The position numbers and the translations under genes were made by a program. Below are positions 1-8,076 of a stretch of 64,000 nucleotides of DNA, piece by piece. Where the stretch lies: contig NZ_VLKC01000002.1 in assembly GCF_007830295.1 (NCBI RefSeq), positions 592,940 through 656,939 on the forward strand. The letters are read 5' to 3'. How positions within the stretch are numbered: position 1 is the stretch's first letter; each line of letters opens with the position of its first letter. Under the pieces are notes generated by a model. The model made no database searches. It was not told the origin of the DNA and saw only the letters and a list, made by a program, of their open reading frames with translations. The DNA is from Sporomusa sp. KB1. GTDB lineage: Bacteria > Bacillota > Negativicutes > Sporomusales > Sporomusaceae.

Positions 1-1010
1 GTAGTAGCTAGCGGACCTATACCAATCTTATCTGACAAACTGCCGCTCAGTGGTGCAACTACCGCCATAACCAGGGGAAAAGCTGACATAATGAGACCGG
101 TCTTTGCCGGAGTAAAGGCTAGTATATCATGGAGGAAATACGGTAGCAGTAACGTGTTGCTAAACATAGCCATGAAAGAGAGCATACCAGCCAAATTGCC
201 TGTTGAGAACTCCCAATTCTTAAATATTGATAATTCCAGCATGGGATAGGCAATTCTTTTTTCCTGCCATATAAAGAGAACAAACATTACCAGGGCAAAT
301 CCCAGGCAAGCAAACGTGCTTACCGAAAGCCACCCCCACCTAGTGCCATAGCTTAACGCCAATAAAAAACTGATCATGCCGATTGTAAACAAGGCCGCCC
401 CTAGATAGTCTATTTTTTCCTGCTGTAAATCCTGATCGACCGGCAAAATCAATCGCACGCCAGCATAGCCGAGCATGCCAATAGGAATATTGACATAAAA
501 AATAGCATGCCAGTCAAAATTATCCACAAGCAGGCCCCCTAACCCCGGTCCACTCAGACTGCCTAACGCTACAATGGTACCAAGCATCCCTAACACCTTG
601 CCACGCTCATTTTGCGGAAAACCCGCCGTAAGTATAGCCATACCATTAGCCATCAATGTGGCAGCGCCAATCGCCTGAATTATGCGAAAGCCAATCAGCA
701 GACCAATAGAATTAGCCATACTGCATAGTAATGAACCTGCGGCAAAACCGATAAAGCCATAGCCATATATCCTGCGACATCCCAATACATCGCCAAGCCG
801 CCCCACAAGTGGCAGCAGGCTGGTGATTGCCAGCAAATACGCTGTCACCACCCACTGGGCTGTGGGAATATCAGTATGTAATGCAATCGTAATCGGCGGC
901 AAAGCAACATTAACAATGGAAGACGTCATTGTCGATATAAAAATTCCTGTACTAATAACACCAAAAATCAACCATTTATAATAAGGAAGTTGCTGCAATT
1001 TTTTCTGCAC
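1..1010 (-). CDS. MFS drug/proton antiporter, DHA2 (EmrB/QacA) type, 3' end outside window
   Basis: The minus strand is open from a GTG at 1010, preceded by AAAGGAG seven bases upstream, to the window edge, giving about 336 N-terminal residues. The protein is a chain of hydrophobic helices. It has the MFS motif A in the loop after helix 2 (GRLGDVLGCRR) and an antiporter motif C (SGPGLGG) in helix 5. An 'IPIGMLGY' segment follows, as is usual in the 14-TM EmrB/QacA branch. It should export a drug or other small amphiphile across the inner membrane using the proton gradient; the substrate cannot be told. The next minus-strand gene upstream, amtB, ends in a terminator, so this gene has its own promoter, which I could not place. 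Confidence 0.85.
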   Translation of the reverse strand, partial: MQKKLQQLPYYKWLIFGVISTGIFISTMTSSIVNVALPPITIALHTDIPTAQWVVTAYLLAITSLLPLVGRLGDVLGCRRIYGYGFIGFAAGSLLCSMANSIGLLIGFRIIQAIGAATLMANGMAILTAGFPQNERGKVLGMLGTIVALGSLSGPGLGGLLVDNFDWHAIFYVNIPIGMLGYAGVRLILPVDQDLQQEKIDYLGAALFTIGMISFLLALSYGTRWGWLSVSTFACLGFALVMFVLFIWQEKRIAYPMLELSIFKNWEFSTGNLAGMLSFMAMFSNTLLLPYFLHDILAFTPAKTGLIMSAFPLVMAVVAPLSGSLSDKIGIGPLAT

Positions 1011-1157
1011 CCAGAAACTCCTTTCCCACTATCTACAACATACAACGCGTTAACGATTTTGGCCGGTAGTGTAATGTAGTCTATTTAGTTTGCCTGCTAT
1101 TCTCGGGATAAATTCCACCAGAGCTACGCTATTTCCTTTGCCAACTTACTCCATTGT

Positions 1158-1198
1158 AAAAAAATCAGCATACCCCGTCAAGCAGGATATGCTGATTT
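1158..1198 (-). terminator. Rho-independent terminator after amtB
   Basis: On the minus strand AATCAGCATA and TATGCTGATT form a stem with a loop of about 17 bases and run straight into TTTTTTT. A T-run (1203-1209) also lies on the plus-strand side, so it may work in both directions. It separates amtB from the MFS gene. Confidence 0.8.
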
Positions 1199-1252
1199 GG
1201 TCTTTTTTTCAATTATACAACTATACAACGTGTTAAAGAATTTTAATTTATC

Positions 1253-2566
1253 CTATTCCTCTGCAAGCTGGCGCTGCCCCACAGGTAACGGGCCAATAGC
1301 AGATACAGTTCCAAGAGCGGTAAGTGGATTGCACTCCAAATCACTGTAGGCGGTAATGCCATGTTCACTCATATCCAAGCCCTCGGTCTCCTCTTCCACT
1401 GACACCCGTATGCCAACTGTCGCCTTGAGGGCAGAAAATAGCATATAGGTCGCGGCAAACCCCCACAATGATACAACTGCTACACCCAAAAATTGCACAC
1501 CCAGCAGCCCCAGGCCGCCGCCATACAGTAAGCCGCCTTTTTCAGCAAAGATACCGACAGCCACCGTACCAAAAGTACCACATACCCCATGCACGGCAAT
1601 GGCACCTACCGGGTCATCAGCCCGCAGCCGGTCAAACAACGGTACGGCAAACACTACCAACATACCGGCAATACCGCCAATAACCATAGCACTAATGGGC
1701 TCCACAAAAGCACAGCCAGCCGTAATGGCAACAAGACCGCCCAAGGCACCGTTAATGGCCATACTGGGGTCAGCCTTCCCCCACTTTACCGCCGTATACA
1801 GAGCAGCAATCGTACCGCCAGCGGCAGCTGACAAATTAGTATTGACAGCAATAAGGGCAATATTTAAGTCCAGACCGGACAAAGTGCTGCCCGGATTAAA
1901 GCCAAACCAGCCAAACCATAACAGAAAAGCTCCAAGCGCAGCTAAAGGCAGATTATGTCCAGGCAAAACATGTACTGAACCATCTTTACCAAACTTACCT
2001 GTGCGCGGCCCCAATACCAGTACCGCCGCCAGGGAGGCCCAGCCGCCTAACGAATGGACCACTGCTGAACCGGCAAAATCAAGCATGCCAAGCTTATTAA
2101 GCCAGCCGCCGTTACCCCATACCCAATGCCCGGCAATAGGATAAATAACAGCTGTAGCAATAAGCGAAAAAACTAGATAAGGCATAAATTTCATACGTTC
2201 AGCCACCGCACCTGACACAATGGTCGCCATGGCAATGGCAAAAGCCGCCTGAAACAGCCAAAATGCATAGACCGGTATTTTTAAGCCTAAATATTCCATA
2301 TCTCCTTTTAAAAAGAAGCCTGACCAGCCAATGACACCGGCTTTATCCAGGCCGTACATTATGGCAAAACCTACAGCAAAATACCCTAGCATGCCAACAG
2401 TACAATCCATGATAACTTTCATAATAATATTTAACGAATTCTTACTGCGGACAAAGCCAGCCTCCAACGCCGCAAACCCGCCCTCCATCAGAAATACCAA
2501 CGCGGCACACAAGAGCACCCAAACCGTGTCAATACCAGCCGCTAATGAATTAATTGATAATTCCAC
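1253..2566 (-). CDS. amtB: Ammonium transporter AmtB
   Basis: About 437 residues, the usual Amt/Mep/Rh length, with some 11 predicted membrane helices. The ammonium channel signatures are present: FLMEGGFAALEAGF near the N-terminus, the 'GHWVWGNGGWL' segment, 'DFAGSAVVHSLGG' carrying the first pore histidine, and 'GAIAVHGVCGTFGTV' carrying the second. It conducts ammonium across the inner membrane and is normally plugged by the neighbouring PII protein. Two GTG starts compete, at 2575 and 2566. I prefer 2566 because AAGGTGAG lies at good spacing before it, whereas the upstream GTG sits inside the ribosome-binding stretch. It is the second gene of a glnK-amtB unit. Confidence 0.97.
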   Translation of the reverse strand: MELSINSLAAGIDTVWVLLCAALVFLMEGGFAALEAGFVRSKNSLNIIMKVIMDCTVGMLGYFAVGFAIMYGLDKAGVIGWSGFFLKGDMEYLGLKIPVYAFWLFQAAFAIAMATIVSGAVAERMKFMPYLVFSLIATAVIYPIAGHWVWGNGGWLNKLGMLDFAGSAVVHSLGGWASLAAVLVLGPRTGKFGKDGSVHVLPGHNLPLAALGAFLLWFGWFGFNPGSTLSGLDLNIALIAVNTNLSAAAGGTIAALYTAVKWGKADPSMAINGALGGLVAITAGCAFVEPISAMVIGGIAGMLVVFAVPLFDRLRADDPVGAIAVHGVCGTFGTVAVGIFAEKGGLLYGGGLGLLGVQFLGVAVVSLWGFAATYMLFSALKATVGIRVSVEEETEGLDMSEHGITAYSDLECNPLTALGTVSAIGPLPVGQRQLAEE

Positions 2567-2593
2567 TTTACTCACCTTCCTCAGTAAAATAAA

Positions 2594-2637
2594 AAGCCAG
2601 TAATACTGATGTATTAATACATCAGTATTACTGGCTT
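2594..2637 (-). terminator. 44-bp perfect palindrome between glnK and amtB, terminator-like
   Basis: The two arms are exact reverse complements with no loop bases left over (arm core GCCAGTAATACTGATGTA). Read on the minus strand the hairpin is followed by TTTTATTTTA, then the amtB ribosome-binding site. It is therefore an intrinsic terminator or processing hairpin inside the glnK-amtB unit and would let glnK be made in excess of amtB. Confidence 0.7.
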
Positions 2638-2728
2638 CATCGCCATAAATTTTGTATGAATTTAAGATATATTATAGCACATTATCCTAATTACACAATA
2701 CATTCTTAGCAATATTTTTTCTGTTATA

Positions 2729-3067
2729 CTATAAATCTGTAATTCCTTCGTCATCTGTACGTATCCGGTATACATTTTCAATAGGAAAAATAAAAATTTT
2801 GCCATCACCGATCTTACCCGAGCGTCCCTGTTTCGCGATAGCCGTGACTACCGCCTGCTCCAAGTCGGCAGGTATCACTACCTCAATCTTAACCTTTGGC
2901 AATAAATTAATGGTGTATTCTTGACCGCGGTACACACCGACATGCCCTTGCTGTAAACCACAGCCAAATACTTCGGACACGGTCATCCCCCTGACACCAA
3001 GCTGAGCTAAATCCTCTTTAACCGCATGCAGCTTGTCCGGACGAATGATTGCGTCAATTTTTATCAC
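2729..3067 (-). CDS. glnK: PII signal-transduction protein GlnK
   Basis: 112 residues, the standard PII length. The T-loop (about residues 37-55) includes RGQEY with Tyr51, the position uridylylated in many PII proteins. The C-terminal signatures 'GRSGKIGDGKIF' and 'RIRTDDEG' bind ATP/ADP and 2-oxoglutarate. It senses nitrogen, carbon and energy state and gates AmtB, encoded next on the same strand. The start is a GTG with AGGGAGG upstream. An IS256 element begins only 66 bp upstream, so native expression is probably altered. Confidence 0.97.
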   Translation of the reverse strand: MIKIDAIIRPDKLHAVKEDLAQLGVRGMTVSEVFGCGLQQGHVGVYRGQEYTINLLPKVKIEVVIPADLEQAVVTAIAKQGRSGKIGDGKIFIFPIENVYRIRTDDEGITDL

Positions 3068-3133
3068 CCGATTCCCTCCCTAAGTAATACTTGGCAAACA
3101 CCACCAAACAACTTGCTAAACATAATAACATAG

Positions 3134-4493
3134 GGTAGTGTCAAGAAAGTTTCGCAAAAAGGTTTGCAGTCCTAGGTAGTAAAATCAGTCATCACTAAAA
3201 TCCGACTCAGGGTCGGTATTTTCTAGATGTTTCATATTCATATACTTTTTACTGCCCCACTGGGTTCCAGCAACGTGGCGAAGGCGGGCGCAGACCAGCA
3301 TCAGAGCGGACTGCCCATCCGGGAAAGCACCCACGACCCTGGTTCGCCGCCTGATCTCCCGGTTGAGTCTCTCAATCACATTGTTAGTCCGGATTCTTGT
3401 CCAGTGCTCGCCGGGAAAGTCGGCATAAGCAAGCGTTTCCTCGATGCTTTCCTCGATTTTGGCCGCCGCTTCTTTGAGTTTCATGTCGCGCAAGCTTTTT
3501 GCTACCTGTGCCGCCTTTTCCCGGGCAGCGGACTTGCTTTCCTGCGCATGAATCGCTTTGAGCATTTTCGCAACCGTTTTGACCTTGGAGCGGGGAACAA
3601 CTGAAAAGACATTGCGGTAAAAGTGAACAGTGCAGCGCTGGTATTTGGCCTGGGGGAAGACCTCATTTGCCGCTGCCAGCATCCCTTGGCATTTATCACC
3701 AATGATCAGTTGGACGCCTGTTAAACCGCGGCTTTTCAGCCATTTGAAGAATTCCAGCCAACTGACTTTGTCTTCTTTCATGCCTTCGGCCGCTCCCAGC
3801 ACTTCACGGTAGCCGTCTTCGTTGACGGCAATCGCCACCAATACGCTCACATTCTCATATTCACCGCCCCAGTTGCGGCGTAAGTAAATGCCGTCGACGT
3901 AAACATAGGGATACTTACCACTTTGCAGCGGCCGACTGCGCCACTCTTCAATGTGGACATAGGCCTTCTTATTCAACTCACTGATGGTGGACGGCGATAC
4001 CTTGCTGCCCCACAGAGCCTCGGTGATGTCTTCCACTCGCCGGACGGATACGCCAGCTAGATACATTTCGATGAGCGCTTCTTCTACGGAACTTTCCCGC
4101 CGGCGATAGCGTTCGATAATGGCGGTTTCAAAAGGAATGCCCTTGAGCTTGGGAACTTTCAGCGTGACATCGCCGGAGGTAGTAGTCAACCGCCTGTCGT
4201 AGTGACCGGAGCGGTAACCTTGACGGGTTTCAGTACGCTCATATCGGGCCGCCTGGGTTAGGTCTTTGGCTTCCTGATCCAGCAAGTTATTGAGCGTTTC
4301 CTCCACGCTGCTACGCACCAGTTCCTTCAGTTCTACCTTGATGATTTCTTCATTCAACTGTATAATTTCTTTGGACATGTTTGCTCTTCCCCTTTCGGTA
4401 AATGGTGTGTGGTGACTTCATTTTACCGGGGAACTGCAAACTTGTCCTCTTTTTTAGCCGTATTTCAATTTGCGAAACTTATTGTACCTTATC
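3134..4493 (-). mobile_element. Complete IS256-family insertion sequence with 8-bp target duplication
   Basis: The 1,360-bp element is bounded by 25-bp imperfect terminal inverted repeats. The left end begins GGTAGTGTCAAG, the right end (reverse complement) begins GATAAGGTACAA, and both continue into AAGTTTCGCAAA. TAACATAG lies directly on both sides (3126-3133 and 4494-4501), an 8-bp target duplication typical of the family. The single transposase gene is intact, so the copy looks recent and possibly active. Confidence 0.93.
3185..4378 (-). CDS. IS256-family transposase (DDE, mutator type)
   Basis: 397 residues, full length for the family. The catalytic core is visible: first Asp in 'YVYVDGIYL', second in 'IIGDKCQGM', then the family hallmark C-x2-H-x3-N in 'RCTVHFYRN', and the final Glu in 'NNVIERLNREIRRR'. 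It cuts and re-joins the element ends. The ATG start has AAAGGGGAAG upstream. No frameshift or stop is present. Confidence 0.96.
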   Translation of the reverse strand: MSKEIIQLNEEIIKVELKELVRSSVEETLNNLLDQEAKDLTQAARYERTETRQGYRSGHYDRRLTTTSGDVTLKVPKLKGIPFETAIIERYRRRESSVEEALIEMYLAGVSVRRVEDITEALWGSKVSPSTISELNKKAYVHIEEWRSRPLQSGKYPYVYVDGIYLRRNWGGEYENVSVLVAIAVNEDGYREVLGAAEGMKEDKVSWLEFFKWLKSRGLTGVQLIIGDKCQGMLAAANEVFPQAKYQRCTVHFYRNVFSVVPRSKVKTVAKMLKAIHAQESKSAAREKAAQVAKSLRDMKLKEAAAKIEESIEETLAYADFPGEHWTRIRTNNVIERLNREIRRRTRVVGAFPDGQSALMLVCARLRHVAGTQWGSKKYMNMKHLENTDPESDFSDD

Positions 4494-4591
4494 TAACATA
4501 GTCCTATACTATTGTAACAGACCTGAAAGACAATGTTAAGCTATCGCGAAGTTAAATACATGCTGCCTATTGTCAGCTGCTTCAAAAATGT

Positions 4592-4633
4592 AAACGCCCT
4601 ATAGTTCATTCCTGTCTGAACTATAGGGCGTTT
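4592..4633 (-). terminator. Perfect 17-bp-stem hairpin downstream of the porin gene
   Basis: AAACGCCCTATAGTTCA pairs exactly with its complement across an 8-base loop. On the minus strand it is followed by ACATTTTTG, a modest U-tract. It probably terminates porin transcription that passes the IS-relic at 4679-4779. Confidence 0.55.
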
Positions 4634-4678
4634 GCCATAGTAAGATCGACATGTTTAAGAACCAGAATTTATTCTAGT

Positions 4679-4779
4679 CGATGCGTTAAGACTCCCCCCT
4701 CTATAGGCGGAGCGTTACTTCAAGTGGGGTAGATTCCCCACCTGAAGAGTCGCTGCTTAGCATTTGTGATCGAGTTCAC
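4679..4779 (-). mobile_element. IS200/IS605-type right-end relic (palindromic element), copy A
   Basis: About 100 bp alignable along its whole length with 37284-37383. On the minus strand the order is GTGAACTCG, a hairpin built on GTGGGG/CCCCAC, a second GC-rich hairpin, then GGAGTCTTAACGCATCG. This layout is like the 3' untranslated end of tnpB-carrying IS200/IS605 elements, but no transposase is present. It starts 12 bp beyond the stop codon of the SLH porin, in the same orientation. Assignment to IS200/IS605 is from recalled layout only. Confidence 0.5.
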
Positions 4780-4790
4780 ATTTATGAAGC

Positions 4791-6041
4791 TTAAAACATA
4801 TACCTTAACTGAGCAGTGAAGTTCTTGGCGTTTCTACCGTCATTTTCAGCTTCAAAGTCTTGGTATTGGAGAGTCATAACCCCATTATTGAACACAGTAT
4901 ATTCAATACCAAAATCCATACCTTTTACATTGTTCATCATATAGCCTGTAGGGATATTTGTTGCAGTTTCCCAAATCAGGTCACCGGTGTGAGCCAAAAA
5001 TCCGTTGTCAGCCTTTCTGTAGCCTACCCATAATCCATAAGTATTGGGTTTCGCCCAATCGGCGCCCCGGTATTTTACTTGGGCAACCCAGGCTTTTGCA
5101 GTATCGCCATTCAATAATTTAGCTGCATCTGAGTCATTTTGCCCGTATTCGGCAGTAATCCCGATATTTTTTATCCCTTTATACCCAAAACCAGCGGCCC
5201 AAGTATCATTGAATGTTCCACGGCCAGCTAAACCTAAATCAAATGGTGCAAGATTTTGTGACTTAGTTTTTGCATAAACTAAAGTCATATCAAGATTCTT
5301 AGTAATGTCATAAGCTATATTGGCACCGGCGAGATTAATATCTGCCGAACCAAGATCATGTTTAAACGCAACGCCAGTCACTTTAACTTTATTGCCAACA
5401 GTCACGGTAACACCGTCCTGGTTAGCGCCCCAACTGTAAACAAGACCTTTACCAAGGTGAATAGGCTGACGCCCAAATGTAAAATTCTTACCAACTAAAT
5501 AAGCCTGATCCAAGCTGGTTTCTGCGTTAGAACCCCATTCGCTTTCAGCAAAGTAACGACCCTTAAAAGCTAAATCTTTAGTTAATGGTGCATCCATATA
5601 CAACAGCAATCGATTTTTTAATGCGGTTTTATCTCCGGTTGCAGGTTCGTCAACATATTCATACCATTCACGGACCTGGCCGGTAATTTTGATATTGCCA
5701 ATTTTATTTTCCAGATTAGTTACACGAACGCCAAGATTATTCAATTCCTGGGCATATTCATCAGCTAACTTATTTATAAGAGCTTTGTATTCGGCATCCG
5801 CTTTGTCGGAATTTGCCATTGCCTTACCGACGATTGCCGCCATTTCGTAACGGGTAATGATTCTGTCACCCTGGAAACTTCCGTCAGGATAGCCGCTAAT
5901 AATACCAGCGTTAGTTAGTTTGTTTACTGCGTCATATGACCAATGTTTAGCAGGAACATCGGCAAACGGATTGGCAAAAGCAGTGCTGGCAATTCCTAAA
6001 ACAAGCACTAGTACCAGGGTAATAACCATACTCTTTTTCAT
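4791..6041 (-). CDS. SLH-domain outer-membrane porin (OmpM type)
   Basis: 416 residues from the ATG at 6041, which has a GGGGGG ribosome-binding stretch; an upstream in-frame ATG lacks one. A signal peptide (residues 1-23, cut after 'ASTAFA') leads into one SLH domain (about 24-75: 'FADVPAKHWSYDAVNKL', 'ISGYPDGSFQGDRIITRYEMA'), a short coiled coil (about 85-117), then a beta-barrel region ending in aromatic 'LRYMF'. In Negativicutes this architecture ties the outer membrane to polyamine-modified peptidoglycan and forms a diffusion pore. It is monocistronic with a long leader. Confidence 0.93.
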   Translation of the reverse strand: MKKSMVITLVLVLVLGIASTAFANPFADVPAKHWSYDAVNKLTNAGIISGYPDGSFQGDRIITRYEMAAIVGKAMANSDKADAEYKALINKLADEYAQELNNLGVRVTNLENKIGNIKITGQVREWYEYVDEPATGDKTALKNRLLLYMDAPLTKDLAFKGRYFAESEWGSNAETSLDQAYLVGKNFTFGRQPIHLGKGLVYSWGANQDGVTVTVGNKVKVTGVAFKHDLGSADINLAGANIAYDITKNLDMTLVYAKTKSQNLAPFDLGLAGRGTFNDTWAAGFGYKGIKNIGITAEYGQNDSDAAKLLNGDTAKAWVAQVKYRGADWAKPNTYGLWVGYRKADNGFLAHTGDLIWETATNIPTGYMMNNVKGMDFGIEYTVFNNGVMTLQYQDFEAENDGRNAKNFTAQLRYMF

Positions 6042-6434
6042 GTGTTTCCCCCCTAGTTTTTTCTTACCTTTGGTAGTCGCTGAGTTGGGAGAACAAAGTA
6101 ATGTTTCTATATTCCTCAAACTTTACTCTCCTTCAGCTCATGTCTATCACTGATGCAAGACTACTAATGGCTAACTGAGGTTGCACCTCCTTTCTTCTCA
6201 TAGGAAAGATCCCTGCAATATCTTATTCCTATGATCACATTTAATGGAGATTATTCCCTATAAAAACCAAATATCCTGCTAATTTTTATTGAGTATTCTC
6301 TATTTTCGGAAAAATTTAAATATTAAATTTCCTGGTTTTTTTGAAATTAAAAAAGAGTGGCTGGTTTTCACACAAGCCTCTCTTTTGCATAAGCGAATAC
6401 TTCCCGTCATTATGCGGGAAAGGGGGCAAATCCC
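6042..6434 (-). promoter_or_regulatory. Leader/promoter region of the porin gene
   Basis: 393 bp without a gene. The porin-proximal half contains a strong ribosome-binding-like AAAGGAGGTG at about 6184-6193 (minus strand) with no convincing ORF behind it. The distal part holds the terminator of the upstream HD gene (6349-6387). No promoter could be fixed with confidence. Confidence 0.35.
6349..6387 (-). terminator. Terminator after the HD hydrolase gene
   Basis: Minus strand: AAAAGAGAGGCT pairs with AGCCACTCTTTTTT across a 12-base loop, ending in a six-T run. Confidence 0.75.
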
Positions 6435-7160
6435 TTATTTCAATCTGTTAGCAATATATTCGTTTAGGGTTGCTTTGATAACACAGCAATCTTCATTGTC
6501 AGGCAAGGCTGCCAGTTGCCGTTTTAAATGGCCTTCTTCTACCAATTGTGTTAGTGTCCAGTCGAAATTGATATCATAAAACCAGCTTAACCGAATGAGC
6601 CGCTTATCGGCTAGAGTCTTAACATCGGTATAGGATAAAACGCCGCCGGTCTTCAGCTTCTCAAGCATTATGGGAGAATAATCATGGTTAGCCTGAATCG
6701 GTGGTAGAACCCGGAAAATATCCAGTTTATCGGCATCGCGAATAATTTTTGCGAACAGCTCATTCTCAGGCGTTGTCGGTGCAATGAGCATTTTGTTATG
6801 AGCTATGATGGCAAAAGCAATCGCTGTCTGCTCAGTTGGCGAAAACTCCTGCAATAGTCCCGTTTCCGCCAGCATCACGGCACCTACATTGCCGTGATCG
6901 AAGGACTCGGCATCCACAAAGGTACGATATTCGGTGACCTGCCGAAAGCGAGCAAGATCATGGAATAAGCCAATAACTTCAGCCAGGGTTTGTTGACGGG
7001 CCGTAAGATTGGCATACTGAGCAAGCTTTACAGTATTGTCTGCCACCCTTTTGCTATGCTCCTCTTTCAGCAGCACACGCTCCATAATGAATTTGTCTTC
7101 CGTATAATAGGTGTGGATATATTGCTCCAACCATTGATATAAATAGTTTATTTCAGTCAT
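6435..7160 (-). CDS. HD-domain metal-dependent phosphohydrolase
   Basis: 241 residues from the ATG at 7160, directly preceded by GAAGGAGGAG; the longer frame to 7223 has no ribosome-binding site. HD-superfamily metal ligands are visible: His in 'EEHSKRVADN', the His-Asp pair in 'GLFHDLARFRQ', and later 'RDADKLDIFRVL'. Such proteins hydrolyse phosphate esters of nucleotides or signalling molecules in the cytoplasm. The substrate is not evident and no neighbour suggests one. It forms a single-gene unit with its own terminator. Confidence 0.85.
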   Translation of the reverse strand: MTEINYLYQWLEQYIHTYYTEDKFIMERVLLKEEHSKRVADNTVKLAQYANLTARQQTLAEVIGLFHDLARFRQVTEYRTFVDAESFDHGNVGAVMLAETGLLQEFSPTEQTAIAFAIIAHNKMLIAPTTPENELFAKIIRDADKLDIFRVLPPIQANHDYSPIMLEKLKTGGVLSYTDVKTLADKRLIRLSWFYDINFDWTLTQLVEEGHLKRQLAALPDNEDCCVIKATLNEYIANRLK

Positions 7161-7329
7161 TACCGCTCCTCCTTCGCTGATTATTATACCACACCCACAC
7201 CTAAGCAAACCAATGATAACCATGTCAACGGACCTGTCCCTTATGACAGCGAATAACTAATTTCAAAAAACTGATAATTAGACTTGCTCTAGCTCGCTTT
7301 TTATGGTATTCTATAAAAAACTTAACAAT

Positions 7330-7558
7330 CACATTGTGATGATAGGGAAAGTATCATATCTGTCTTACCCCTCAGAGAGTCGGCTAGGGTGAAAACCGAC
7401 GGAAGATAAGTATGAGAAAGCCACCCTTGAGCTGTAAGCTGAAAGTGAGTAGGCCTTACCGTACCTGGCGTTAACAGGATCAAGCGAGCCTTGTGGCTAA
7501 TTTAGGTGGTACCGCGGGAACTAATAATCTCGTCCTTTTACGGACGGGATTTTTTTAT
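7330..7558 (+). promoter_or_regulatory. T-box riboswitch (tRNA-sensing leader)
   Basis: Conserved T-box elements appear in order. They are the AGTA bulge of stem I (about 7350), CAGAGAG, GGGTGAAAACC and CCTTGAGCTG, then the T-box itself AGGTGGTACCGCGGG (7504-7518), and a terminator ATCTCGTCC/GGACGGGAT followed by seven T (7527-7557). Uncharged tRNA should favour the antiterminator and switch on the AsnC-aminotransferase operon. In the specifier stretch GATAAGTATGAGAA the triplet could be TAT (Tyr) or ATG (Met); I cannot decide by eye. Confidence 0.95.
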
Positions 7559-7584
7559 TTGTAAATTAAGGGAGGCAATTACTT

Positions 7585-8076
7585 GTGAAAGAATCATTGA
7601 AAGAATTATTAGTCCAATTGGAAAAAGATTGTACGCAACCGATTGAACAACTGGCTGCCATGCTCAAAAAATCAAAAGAAGAAGTGGCTGCACAAATTAA
7701 ACAGCTTGAAGATGAAAAAATCATTGTTAAATATCAGCCTATTATCAATTGGGAAAAAGCCGGTGAAGAAAAGGTGACTGCCATCATTGATGTCAGGATC
7801 ACCCCCCAGCGCGAAGTCGGCTTTGACTCCATTGCCGAACGCATCTACCGATTCCCTGAGGTAGTTAACCTCTACCTAATGTCCGGCGACTATGATCTAA
7901 GCGTTATGGTAGAAGGCCATACCCTTAAAGAGGTATCTAAATTCGTATCTACCAAGCTTTCTACCATTGACGGCATTATCAGCACGACCACCCACTTTAT
8001 GCTCAAACCCTACAAATATGCGGGTGTAATTATTAATGACCGGGAAACCGATCACCGGCTGGTGGTGTCGCCATGA
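7585..8076 (+). CDS. Lrp/AsnC-family transcriptional regulator
   Basis: 163 residues, GTG start nine bases after GGGAGG. The N-terminus is a winged helix-turn-helix (about 15-55, 'IEQLAAMLKKSKEEVAAQI'). The rest is the ligand-binding RAM domain (about 65-145), including 'VVNLYLMSGDYDLSVMVEG'. It probably binds an amino acid and controls amino-acid genes. It overlaps the aminotransferase gene by four bases (ATGA), so the two are translationally coupled and share the upstream T-box. Confidence 0.92.
   Translation: MKESLKELLVQLEKDCTQPIEQLAAMLKKSKEEVAAQIKQLEDEKIIVKYQPIINWEKAGEEKVTAIIDVRITPQREVGFDSIAERIYRFPEVVNLYLMSGDYDLSVMVEGHTLKEVSKFVSTKLSTIDGIISTTTHFMLKPYKYAGVIINDRETDHRLVVSP

Noticed and set aside
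1599..2144. Plus-strand open frame of 181 codons
   Set aside because: Exactly antisense to amtB, Pro/Ala/Ser-rich, with no ribosome-binding site; a shadow of the conserved gene.
3086..3115. Possible sigma-54 promoter before glnK (TTTGGTGGTGTTTGCC on the minus strand)
   Set aside because: GG and GC are eight bases apart rather than ten, so it does not meet the sigma-54 spacing rule.
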